NCBI GenBank assembly: GCA_024641445.1
Contig: JAHEDA010000014.1
Coordinates: 1 to 18,509 of the forward strand
Direction: 5' to 3'
DNA length: 18,509 bases
Origin: Gammaproteobacteria bacterium
Lineage (GTDB): Bacteria > Pseudomonadota > Gammaproteobacteria > UBA6429 > Thiohalophilaceae
Below are positions 5,744-12,917 of this stretch, one piece after another. Made by a program: the position numbers and the translations under genes. Each line of letters starts with the position of its first letter. Position 1 is the first letter of the stretch. The notes under the pieces were generated by a model that saw only the letters and a list, made by a program, of their open reading frames with translations, did no database searches and was not told the origin of the DNA.

Positions 5744-7639
5744 ATGCGTTTTCAGCAGTGCTTTGACGTAATCGTCATCGGTGGCGGTCATGCCGGTACC
5801 GAGGCCGCTTTGGCGGCGGCGCGCATGGGTCGTCGGACCCTATTGCTGACCCACAATATTGAAACCCTCGGGCAGATGAGTTGCAATCCGGCAATCGGGG
5901 GGATTGGAAAGGGGCACTTGGTGAAAGAGCTGGATGCCCTGGGTGGTCTGATGGGGCGCGCCACGGATCGTGCCGGTATCCAGTTTCGCATTTTGAATGC
6001 CAGCAAGGGACCTGCGGTGCGCGCCACCCGCGCGCAGGCGGATCGCATGCTCTATAAGCAGGTCGTCCGTGGTGTATTGGAGAACACGCCGAATCTCACC
6101 CTGTTCCAACAGGCCGTTGACGACCTCCTCGTTGAGGGCGAACGCGTGACCGGCGTGGTTACCCAAATGGGCCTGCGCTTCGAGGCCGCTACCGTCGTAC
6201 TGACAGCAGGGACTTTCCTCGGCGGGCGAATTCACATTGGACTCTCGAATTATGAGGGTGGTCGTGCCGGTGACCCACCGAGCAATGCGCTCTCACGCCG
6301 CCTGCGGGAGCTGCCCTTTCACGTGGATCGTCTCAAGACGGGTACACCGCCGCGTATCGATGGCAAGACCCTCGATTTCTCCGTGATGGAACCACAACAC
6401 AGTGATAATCCCGCGCCGGTATTTTCCTTTACGGGGACGCGTGCCGATCACCCCCAGCAGATACCGTGTTACATCACCCATACCAATGAGCAGACTCACG
6501 CGGTAATTCGAAGTGGTCTGGATCGCTCGCCCATGTACACCGGTGTCATTGAGGGTGCGGGGCCGCGCTACTGCCCCTCGATTGAAGACAAGGTGATGCG
6601 CTTTGCCGACAGGAGCTCACACCAGATCTTCGTCGAACCCGAGGGTCTGACCACTAACGAAATATATCCCAATGGTATCTCTACCAGTCTGCCGTTTGAT
6701 GTGCAGCTGGCGCTGGTGCGCTCGATCCGTGGCTTTGAAAACGCCCACATCACCCGGCCAGGTTATGCCATTGAATATGATTTCTTTGACCCGCGTGACC
6801 TGCGGCCATCACTTGAGACCAAGTTCATCCAGGGTTTGTTCTTCGCTGGCCAGATCAATGGCACCACCGGTTACGAAGAGGCGGCTGCTCAAGGTTTAAT
6901 CGCGGGAATGAATGCGGCGCTACAGAGTCAGGGACGGGAGCCATGGACACCACGGCGCGATGAGGCCTATGTCGGAGTATTGATCGATGATCTCATCACG
7001 CGTGGTACGCAAGAACCCTATCGCATGTTCACCTCGCGCGCAGAATATCGCTTGATGCTGCGCGAAGACAATGCGGATCTGCGCCTGACCGAGATGGGGC
7101 GTAAGCTCGGTCTGGTTGGTGATGCACAGTGGCGTAGATTTGAGGCCAAGCGTGAGGCCATCGGCCAGGAACAGCAGCGTCTGCACAGTACCTTCCTGCG
7201 CCCGAAGCAAATGTCGCATGAGGCGGCTGAAAAAGTTTTTGGTAAACCGCTCACACGTGAGGCACGTCTGTCTGAACTCCTGCGGCGACCCGATGTCACC
7301 TACCCTGCGTTGATGTCCTTATCCGGTGCAGGACCGGCCCATGACGATGCCGCCGTGATCGAGCAGGTGGAGATACAGGCCAAGTACTCTGGCTATATTG
7401 ATCGCCAGCGCGAGGAGATCGACCGTCAGCGTCGTCATGAAGAGACCCGTCTGCCGGATGATTTCGCGTATGATCAGGTTAGTGGTTTATCCAATGAAGT
7501 CCGTGACAAGCTGTCGCGCATCCGCCCGGCCACGGTTGGGCAGGCGGCGCGTATCTCGGGTGTCACGCCTGCGGCGATCTCCCTTTTGCTGGTGCATCTG
7601 AAGAAGCGCCAGTACCGCGTGGATCGCCAGCAGGCTTGA
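5744..7639 (+). CDS. mnmG: tRNA uridine-5-carboxymethylaminomethyl modification enzyme MnmG
   Basis: The FAD-binding partner of MnmE. The MnmEG complex installs the (carboxymethyl)aminomethyl group on C5 of wobble U34 in a subset of tRNAs, using methylene-tetrahydrofolate, GTP and NADH. The product has 631 residues (E. coli 629). The FAD dinucleotide fold appears at VIGGGHAGTE (11-20), followed by GQMSCNPAIGGIGKGHLVKE with conserved Cys47. GPRYCPSIEDK contains the second conserved cysteine, and TGYEEAAAQGLIAGMNAA and FTSRAEYRLMLREDNADLRL are further family signatures. The C-terminal helical domain ends near RISGVTPAAISLLLVHLKKR, used for MnmE and tRNA contact. It heads a gene string with rsmG, parA and parB, an arrangement usually found near the replication origin. 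No strong ribosome binding site precedes the ATG. Confidence 0.98.
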   Translation: MRFQQCFDVIVIGGGHAGTEAALAAARMGRRTLLLTHNIETLGQMSCNPAIGGIGKGHLVKELDALGGLMGRATDRAGIQFRILNASKGPAVRATRAQADRMLYKQVVRGVLENTPNLTLFQQAVDDLLVEGERVTGVVTQMGLRFEAATVVLTAGTFLGGRIHIGLSNYEGGRAGDPPSNALSRRLRELPFHVDRLKTGTPPRIDGKTLDFSVMEPQHSDNPAPVFSFTGTRADHPQQIPCYITHTNEQTHAVIRSGLDRSPMYTGVIEGAGPRYCPSIEDKVMRFADRSSHQIFVEPEGLTTNEIYPNGISTSLPFDVQLALVRSIRGFENAHITRPGYAIEYDFFDPRDLRPSLETKFIQGLFFAGQINGTTGYEEAAAQGLIAGMNAALQSQGREPWTPRRDEAYVGVLIDDLITRGTQEPYRMFTSRAEYRLMLREDNADLRLTEMGRKLGLVGDAQWRRFEAKREAIGQEQQRLHSTFLRPKQMSHEAAEKVFGKPLTREARLSELLRRPDVTYPALMSLSGAGPAHDDAAVIEQVEIQAKYSGYIDRQREEIDRQRRHEETRLPDDFAYDQVSGLSNEVRDKLSRIRPATVGQAARISGVTPAAISLLLVHLKKRQYRVDRQQA

Positions 7640-7665
7640 TCGCAAGCCCAGCTCTCTTACTCATA

Positions 7666-8316
7666 ATGTCGAAGGGGACCGTGCAAGAAAAGCAGTTGCA
7701 ACAGCTATCAAGCGGGCTTGTCGATCTTGGTCTCGATCTCGGTCCTGAGGTCCAGGACAAACTTATCGCCTTCCTGACCCTGCTCGGGAAATGGAACAAG
7801 GTCTACAATCTCACCGCCATCACCGACCCCATGCAAATGGTTGCGCTGCACCTGTTAGACAGCCTGGCCATGGGCCCCTTTCTACAAGCCACTCACGTCA
7901 TCGACGTGGGCACCGGGGCGGGCCTGCCGGGTATCCCCCTGGCCCTGAGGCGGCCCGAGCTGAGTTTTACCCTGCTCGATAGCAACGGTAAAAAAACCCG
8001 TTTTGTTCAACAGGTTGTGGCCGAATTAGGGATCGCCAATGTGACTGTGGTACATTCCCGAGTCGAGGATTTTACGAGTCCGGGTGGGGGTTATGACACG
8101 GTGATCGCTCGCGCCTACGCCAGCATTGCCGATTTGCTCTCTAGCACCGCTCACCTCTGTCGCCCGCATGCTATGGTGCTGGCAATGAAGGGTACCTATC
8201 CAGAAGGGGAGCTGACGGTCTTGCCGCGTGGCTTCAGCCTGGAGCGAGTTGAACGCATCCAGGTCCCAGGTATCAGCGCCGAGCGCCATGTGGCCCTCGT
8301 GCGGAAACAATCATAA
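7666..8316 (+). CDS. rsmG: 16S rRNA (guanine-527-N7)-methyltransferase RsmG
   Basis: Adds a methyl group to N7 of G527 in the 530 loop of 16S rRNA, using S-adenosylmethionine; loss of the family enzyme gives low-level streptomycin resistance. From the ATG at 7666 the product has 216 residues (E. coli 207). The N-terminal helix block has LGKWNKVYNLTAITDP; S-adenosylmethionine motif I is VIDVGTGAGLPGIPLA (78-93), followed by FTLLDSNGKKTRFVQQV, SRVEDF and VIARAYAS. The start is uncertain. A GTG at 7681 has AGGGGA just upstream but very close, and a TTG at 7636 would overlap the mnmG stop and add 10 residues. It follows mnmG by 26 bases, the common gidA-gidB pair. Confidence 0.96.
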   Translation: MSKGTVQEKQLQQLSSGLVDLGLDLGPEVQDKLIAFLTLLGKWNKVYNLTAITDPMQMVALHLLDSLAMGPFLQATHVIDVGTGAGLPGIPLALRRPELSFTLLDSNGKKTRFVQQVVAELGIANVTVVHSRVEDFTSPGGGYDTVIARAYASIADLLSSTAHLCRPHAMVLAMKGTYPEGELTVLPRGFSLERVERIQVPGISAERHVALVRKQS

Positions 8317-8336
8317 TTATTCAGGAGTGCGTCAGC

Positions 8337-9125
8337 ATGGGCAGAATCATTGCGATGGCCAACCAGAAGGGCGGGGTCGGTAAGACGACAACCTGCATCA
8401 ATCTGGCCGCGTCACTGGCTGCCACCAAGCGCCGTGTCCTGTTGGTAGACATGGACCCTCAGGGCAATGCCACCATGGGCAGTGGTATCGACAAGCACAG
8501 CATCACCAACACTACCTGCGAACTCCTGTTGGGTGAGGTCACTGCCGCCGAACTTATGATGACCCCGGAGGAGGGTGGCTATGACATCCTGCCCGCTAAT
8601 AGCGACCTGACGGCTGCTGAGGTCGCGCTGATGAATCAGCCCGACCGTGAGAAGCGCCTGCGTCAGGCGCTCGCACCGATCAAAGACAAGTACGATTACA
8701 TCCTGGTAGATTGCCCTCCCTCGTTGAACATGCTGACCCTGAATGCCCTGGTGGCGGCAGAGTCGGTGATGATCCCGATGCAGTGTGAGTACTATGCGCT
8801 CGAAGGTCTATCGGCCCTGCTGGGGACGGTGGATCAGATACAAAAGAGCGTGAATCCGGAGCTTAAGGTCGAGGGTCTACTGCGTACGATGTTCGACCCG
8901 CGCAACAATCTCGCCAACGATGTTTCGGGTCAGTTGTTGTCGCACTTTCCCAATAAGGTCTACCGCACCATTATCCCGCGCAATATCCGTTTGGCCGAGG
9001 CGCCGAGTTTTGGCAAACCGGTTATCAGTTACGACAAGACCTCCCGTGGCTCGCTGGCCTACCTGGCACTGGCGGGAGAGATCCTGCGTAAGGACGAAGG
9101 TCTCGGCCTCGCCGCTGGCCACTGA
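8337..9125 (+). CDS. parA: Chromosome-partitioning ATPase ParA (Soj-like)
   Basis: A Walker-type ATPase that binds the nucleoid non-specifically and moves ParB-parS complexes. The product has 262 residues, without the N-terminal DNA-binding extension of plasmid ParA proteins, so it is the chromosomal type. The deviant Walker A motif KGGVGKTT lies at residues 11-18, with signature Lys11 and P-loop Lys16. VDMDPQGNAT (37-46) and VDCPPSLNMLTLNAL follow. Arginine-rich segments near the C terminus (IPRNIRLAEAPSFGKP) suit DNA contact. AGGAG lies 9 bases before the ATG. It is 20 bases after rsmG and 20 bases before parB, so it is probably in the same operon. Confidence 0.97.
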   Translation: MGRIIAMANQKGGVGKTTTCINLAASLAATKRRVLLVDMDPQGNATMGSGIDKHSITNTTCELLLGEVTAAELMMTPEEGGYDILPANSDLTAAEVALMNQPDREKRLRQALAPIKDKYDYILVDCPPSLNMLTLNALVAAESVMIPMQCEYYALEGLSALLGTVDQIQKSVNPELKVEGLLRTMFDPRNNLANDVSGQLLSHFPNKVYRTIIPRNIRLAEAPSFGKPVISYDKTSRGSLAYLALAGEILRKDEGLGLAAGH

Positions 9126-9145
9126 TCGGGTAAGGAATCAAGCAC

Positions 9146-10048
9146 GTGCAAAAGAAACGGGGACTCGGCCGCGGCCTTGATGCATTACTGGGTGGTTCGG
9201 GGATTAACCCCTCCACATTGAGCCAGGACCTGCCGGACCGCGAGACAGGTGCTACCAGTTCAGCCACCGATCGCCTGCAAGAAATCCCGATTGATCTGAT
9301 CCAGCGTGGTCGCTATCAACCGCGACACGACTTCGAACCCAATGCCTTACAGGAATTAGCCGACTCCATCCGCGCACAAGGCGTGGTGCAACCCATCGTG
9401 GTACGCCCACTCAAGGATTCCCCCGGTCGCTACGAGTTGATCGCCGGTGAGCGTCGCTGGCGTGCCAGCCAGCTGGCCGAGCGCCACACCATCCCGGCGG
9501 TCATTCGTGATGTCAACGACCAGGCCGCTATGGCCATCGGGCTGATCGAAAACATCCAGCGCCAGGAACTCAACCCCATGGAAGAGGCCATGGCCCTGCA
9601 CCGTCTGGTGGAGGAATTCAGCCTCACCCATCAGGAGGCCTCCGATGCTGTCGGGCGTTCCCGCGCGGCTGTCAGCAATTTATTGCGCCTGTTGTCGCTC
9701 CAGCAAGACGTGAAGGCGATGCTCGAAAAGGGTGAATTGGAGATGGGGCACGCCCGCGCCCTGTTGGCCCTCGAAGGTGCCAAGCAGATACAGGCGGCAC
9801 GTCAGGTCGCGGGCAAGGGCCTGTCGGTGCGGGAGTGTGAGGAGCTGGTGCGGCGATTGCTAAAACCCGAGACCCACCACGCGGCGGCAGAGATGGTGGA
9901 TAAGGACACCCGGCGACTACAGGACGAGATCTCAGAAAAGCTGGGGGCCAAGGTCGAGTTTCAGCATAGCAATAAAGGTAAGGGCAAGCTGGTTATCCAC
10001 TACAATAATCTCGAAGAACTTGACGGTATACTTGACCACATAAAGTAG
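9146..10048 (+). CDS. parB: Chromosome-partitioning protein ParB (Spo0J-like CTPase)
   Basis: A CTP-dependent DNA clamp that loads at parS sites and recruits ParA and SMC-type condensins. The product has 300 residues. The N-terminal KKRGLGRGLDALLG (3-16) is the ParA-stimulating peptide. The CTP-binding domain shows GERRWRA (101-107) and ENIQR (135-139), followed by a helix-turn-helix with EASDAVGRSRAAVSNLLRLL that reads parS, and a C-terminal dimer domain ending YNNLEELDGILDHIK. Translation starts at the GTG at 9146, with AAGGA 9 bases upstream; this start places the conserved N-terminal peptide at the very beginning. No convincing parS site is seen in the window. No strong terminator follows; an imperfect hairpin at 10076-10103 lacks a T tract. 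Confidence 0.97.
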   Translation: MQKKRGLGRGLDALLGGSGINPSTLSQDLPDRETGATSSATDRLQEIPIDLIQRGRYQPRHDFEPNALQELADSIRAQGVVQPIVVRPLKDSPGRYELIAGERRWRASQLAERHTIPAVIRDVNDQAAMAIGLIENIQRQELNPMEEAMALHRLVEEFSLTHQEASDAVGRSRAAVSNLLRLLSLQQDVKAMLEKGELEMGHARALLALEGAKQIQAARQVAGKGLSVRECEELVRRLLKPETHHAAAEMVDKDTRRLQDEISEKLGAKVEFQHSNKGKGKLVIHYNNLEELDGILDHIK

Positions 10049-10136
10049 TCGGTTAAAAGACCCCTTATCGTGATTCCAAGTCCCGGTGCCAACGGGTATT
10101 TGGGCCGAAAAAATCCCCGCCGTCCAGGCCTTTTCA

Positions 10137-10165
10137 TTGACCCTCTATCAGCCAAACATTATACT
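10137..10165 (+). promoter_or_regulatory. Probable main promoter of the atp operon
   Basis: TTGACC (10137-10142) and TATACT (10160-10165) each match 5 of 6 sigma70 consensus bases and are exactly 17 bases apart, the best promoter in the window. Transcription should start near 10172. The early transcript can fold: GCGCCCC (10168-10174) can pair with GGGGCGC (10190-10196), although the first bases may lie upstream of the start. The rest of the 173-base gap between parB and atpI holds nothing else recognisable. Confidence 0.75.
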
Positions 10166-10221
10166 GCGCGCCCCTGAGAGCATTGTGCCGGGGCGCCCCT
10201 GTCGGAACGAAAGTCTCCAAC

Positions 10222-10629
10222 ATGCCAGATACCAAAGACGCCCTCATTAGCACGACCCAGCAGGTCGTGGTCGTGGAGTTCCTCCTCACACTGCTCGCCG
10301 CAGGCGTGGCCTATGCCATGCGCGGCGTAGAGTTTGCGATTGCGCTGGCCTTCGGGGGGCTGTGCACACTGATGGGAACAGTAGTGCATGCGTGGATGCT
10401 CAAACGCGCCACGCAGACCAGCGATGGTCAACCGACACTGAATGTCGCGGGCTTTTTTCAGGGCATCTTGCTCAAGTGGATAGTCATGGTGGGAATGTTG
10501 CTGACCGGCATCAAGCTGCTTCAGCTCACGCCCTCCGCCCTGGTGATGGGTTTTGCCATCGCCTACATCGGTTTCATGTTTGGTCGTGGTGCTGCCATCG
10601 GCGCGCAGGTCAAACCAACGAATTCTTGA
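10222..10629 (+). CDS. atpI: ATP synthase subunit I (assembly protein AtpI)
   Basis: A small inner-membrane protein of 135 residues encoded first in the operon. It is not part of the mature enzyme; family members help assembly of the c-ring. Four hydrophobic segments are apparent, roughly residues 17-33, 37-60, 80-98 and 104-122, with GGLCTLMGTVVHAWML and FFQGILLKWIVMVGM typical of gammaproteobacterial AtpI. The start is the ATG at 10222; TTG at 10183 is in frame but would add 13 residues without a ribosome binding site and is not preferred. No strong Shine-Dalgarno sequence precedes the ATG, which suits low expression of an assembly factor. It is followed 19 bases later by atpB. Confidence 0.9.
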   Translation: MPDTKDALISTTQQVVVVEFLLTLLAAGVAYAMRGVEFAIALAFGGLCTLMGTVVHAWMLKRATQTSDGQPTLNVAGFFQGILLKWIVMVGMLLTGIKLLQLTPSALVMGFAIAYIGFMFGRGAAIGAQVKPTNS

Positions 10630-10648
10630 AAATTTTGGGTTGGAAATC

Positions 10649-11542
10649 ATGTCGACAGCAATGACATCCTCGGAGTATATCAAGCACCACCTTACCAACT
10701 GGACCTATGGCAAGTTCCCAGATGGTCACTGGGGCTTCGCCCACGATGCGGCGCAGGCCAAGACCATGGGTTTTATGGCCATACACGTCGATACCATGTT
10801 CTGGTCGCTGCTGACCGGTATTTTCTTTCTCTGGATCTTCCGCAAGGTGGCCAAGTCTGCAACCTCGGGTGTCCCTGGCGGCCTGCAGAACTTTGTCGAG
10901 ACCATGGTCGAGTTCGTCGATACCAATGTGCGCGGTTCCTTCACCGGCAAGAACGACATGGTCGCCCCCATGGCCCTGACCCTGTTCGCCTGGGTCTTCC
11001 TGATGAATTTTATGGACCTGATACCGGTGGACTTTCTTCCGTCTGCGGCAGGCTGGATCGGTCACACCTTCTTCGGTGCCGAACCCCATCACGTCTTCCT
11101 TAAGGTCGTACCGTCTACAGACCCCAATGCCACCTTCGGCATGTCGCTGTCCGTCTTTCTGCTGATGATGTTTTACAGCGTGAAGATGAAGGGTATAGGT
11201 GGTTTCATGGGCGAGCTGACCCTGCACCCCTTTAGCTCCAAAAATCCAATCCTGCAGGCCGTATTTATCCCGATCAACTTCGTGTTGGAGTTTGTCTCCC
11301 TGCTGGCCAAGCCGCTGTCCCTGTCACTGCGACTCTACGGCAACATGTATGCCGGTGAGATGATCTTCATCTTGATCGCGCTGATGTACGGCGCCAGCTG
11401 GGTCACGGGTGCCTTTGGTGGTGCAATGCAGTTGGGCTGGGCCATCTTCCACATCCTGATCATTACCTTGCAGGCGTTTATCTTCATGACCCTGACTATT
11501 GTGTATATGGATATGGCGCATACGGTGCCGGAGCATCACTAA
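10649..11542 (+). CDS. atpB: F1Fo ATP synthase subunit a
   Basis: The membrane stator subunit that forms the two proton half-channels against the rotating c-ring. The product has 297 residues from the ATG at 10649 (E. coli 271). The decisive helix reads LAKPLSLSLRLYGNMYAGE and holds the essential arginine at residue 228. Earlier membrane segments include MFWSLLTGIFFLWIFRKV and ALTLFAWVFLMNFMDLIPVD. A TTGGAAA stretch just before 10649 serves as ribosome binding site; the ATG at 10661 is a second possibility. Upstream in-frame codons back to 10553 lie inside atpI and translate to no subunit-a sequence. Function and operon place are secure. Confidence 0.97.
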   Translation: MSTAMTSSEYIKHHLTNWTYGKFPDGHWGFAHDAAQAKTMGFMAIHVDTMFWSLLTGIFFLWIFRKVAKSATSGVPGGLQNFVETMVEFVDTNVRGSFTGKNDMVAPMALTLFAWVFLMNFMDLIPVDFLPSAAGWIGHTFFGAEPHHVFLKVVPSTDPNATFGMSLSVFLLMMFYSVKMKGIGGFMGELTLHPFSSKNPILQAVFIPINFVLEFVSLLAKPLSLSLRLYGNMYAGEMIFILIALMYGASWVTGAFGGAMQLGWAIFHILIITLQAFIFMTLTIVYMDMAHTVPEHH

Positions 11543-11597
11543 TTCGGTTTTTGTATTTTTCGTTTTTTAACTTTTTACATAATTTGAAATAGGAGAG
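11543..11597 (+). promoter_or_regulatory. U-rich leader and strong ribosome binding site of atpE
   Basis: The 59-base gap between atpB and atpE is very T-rich at 11543-11580, with several runs of five or six T, and ends in AGGAGAGA (11591-11598) just before the ATG. In E. coli a U-rich sequence before atpE is a known translational enhancer that supports excess synthesis of subunit c. The same role is inferred here. Confidence 0.6.
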
Positions 11598-11601
11598 AAC
11601 C

Positions 11602-11841
11602 ATGAGTGAAGTACAAGCAATGCTGATTATTGCCGGTGCACTGATGATGGGCCTGGGCGCGCTAGGCGCCGCTATCGGTATCGGTGTGTTGGGTGGCCGT
11701 TTCCTCGAAGGTGCTGCACGTCAGCCTGAGCTGATTCCGCTGCTCCGTACCCAGTTCTTCATCATGATGGGTCTGACCGACGCGGTACCGATGATTGCAG
11801 TAGGTGTGGCCTTCTACGTCATCTTCGCGCTTGCCGGCTAA
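11602..11841 (+). CDS. atpE: F1Fo ATP synthase subunit c
   Basis: The proteolipid of the rotor ring, 79 residues, the same length as in E. coli. It forms a hairpin of two membrane helices joined by a polar loop with R40-Q41-P42. Helix 1 contains the glycine and alanine packing motif GALGAAIGIG. Helix 2 contains GLTDAVPMIAVG with Asp60, the proton-carrying carboxylate. The glutamate and hydroxyl ligand set of sodium-translocating c subunits is absent, so the enzyme should be proton-coupled. AGGAGA precedes the ATG, and the leader is U-rich, consistent with the many copies of this subunit needed per complex. Confidence 0.98.
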   Translation: MSEVQAMLIIAGALMMGLGALGAAIGIGVLGGRFLEGAARQPELIPLLRTQFFIMMGLTDAVPMIAVGVAFYVIFALAG

Positions 11842-11875
11842 GTAAGCACCATTCACCAGACGCAAGGGTCGAAGC

Positions 11876-12346
11876 ATGAATATCAATCTCACCTTGATCG
11901 GACAGGCCATCTCGTTCGCGTTTTTCGTATGGTTCTGTACCAAGTTTGTCTGGCCGCCGATTGTTACCGCACTGAATGATCGCAAGCAGAAGATCGCCGA
12001 TGGTCTAGCCGCTGCCGAGCGTGGCGCCCATGAACAGGAATTGGCAGAGAAAAGAGCTGCCAAGACCCTGCATGAGGCCAAGCTGCAGGCACAGGAGATC
12101 ATCGGTCAGGCGCAAAAGCGTGCCAGTGAAATTGTTGACGAGGCAAAAGACAACGCCCGTAAGGAAGCTGAACGTATCGTGACGGCAGCCAATGCCGAGA
12201 TCGAACAGGAAGTGAACCGTGCGCGCGAGGCCTTACGTGGTCAGGTCGCAGGCCTGGTCGTAGCCGGTGCCAGCAAGGTGCTCAAGCGCGAGGTCAATGC
12301 AGCGGCGAACGAAGCCCTGCTCAAAGACCTGGTGTCACAGCTGTAA
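11876..12346 (+). CDS. atpF: F1Fo ATP synthase subunit b
   Basis: The peripheral stalk subunit that, as a dimer, ties subunit a to the delta subunit on top of F1. The product has 156 residues, identical in length to E. coli. One N-terminal membrane helix (about 5-25, ISFAFFVWFCTKFVWPP) is followed by a long charged coiled-coil rich in Ala, Glu, Lys and Gln (about 30-130) and a C-terminal delta-binding region. AAGGG lies 7 bases before the ATG. It sits 34 bases after atpE and 12 bases before atpH. Confidence 0.97.
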   Translation: MNINLTLIGQAISFAFFVWFCTKFVWPPIVTALNDRKQKIADGLAAAERGAHEQELAEKRAAKTLHEAKLQAQEIIGQAQKRASEIVDEAKDNARKEAERIVTAANAEIEQEVNRAREALRGQVAGLVVAGASKVLKREVNAAANEALLKDLVSQL

Positions 12347-12358
12347 AGGAATCGCACC

Positions 12359-12895
12359 ATGGCAGAGAAAAGCACCATCGCACGTCCCTACGCCGCCGCC
12401 GCATTTGCGTTGGCGCAGGAGGCAGGCGACCTCAAGGCTTGGTCACAGATGTTGCAGTTTACTGCGGCGGTTGTGACTGACGCGGAAATGGATGCCCTGA
12501 TCAGCAATCCCGCGATTACCCAGGACAAGATGACCGAATTGTTCATCAAGGTCTGTGGTGATCAGATCAACGAGATGGGGCAGAACTTCATCCGTGTACT
12601 GGCCGAGAACAAGCGCCAGAGCTTGTTACCGGAGATCGCGGAGTTGTATGAAGTGCAGCGCGCCGAGGCCGAACGTACGGTCGAGGCGGAAATCATCTCT
12701 GCCTTTCCCGTCAGCGATTCGCTGATACAACAACTGGCCACCGCCCTGAAAAAGCGTCTGGGCCGCGAGGTCAATCTGGTCGCACGTATTGATGAAGCCC
12801 TAATCGGGGGCGCCATCATCCGCGCAGGCGACATGGTGATCGACGGCTCACTTACCGGACAACTGGAAAAACTGGCTCACGCGCTCACACACTGA
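12359..12895 (+). CDS. atpH: F1Fo ATP synthase subunit delta
   Basis: Connects the b-dimer stalk to the top of the alpha3beta3 hexamer. The product has 178 residues (E. coli 177). The N-terminal domain begins with STIARPYAAAAFALAQE, a hallmark of delta, and the C terminus holds LVARIDEALIGGAIIRAGDMVIDGSL, another family signature. AAAGGA, overlapping the atpF stop codon, lies 8 bases before the ATG, so translation of the two genes is closely linked. Confidence 0.97.
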   Translation: MAEKSTIARPYAAAAFALAQEAGDLKAWSQMLQFTAAVVTDAEMDALISNPAITQDKMTELFIKVCGDQINEMGQNFIRVLAENKRQSLLPEIAELYEVQRAEAERTVEAEIISAFPVSDSLIQQLATALKKRLGREVNLVARIDEALIGGAIIRAGDMVIDGSLTGQLEKLAHALTH

Positions 12896-12917
12896 GACGT
12901 GACAAGAGGAACAAACA

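Noticed and set aside
6315..6330. parS-like sequence with central TTTCACGTG
   Set aside because: It matches about 11 of 16 consensus positions, is not palindromic beyond the centre, and lies within conserved mnmG codons.
9993..10001. DnaA-box-like TTATCCACT
   Set aside because: A single 8-of-9 match inside parB with no cluster of boxes and no AT-rich unwinding region; not evidence of oriC.
10076..10103. Imperfect hairpin after parB as a terminator
   Set aside because: The stem is interrupted and is followed by a run of A, not T, on the plus strand.
10553..10648. Upstream extension of atpB by 32 codons
   Set aside because: The extension lies inside atpI, shows no subunit-a similarity, and the ATG at 10649 has a plausible ribosome binding site.
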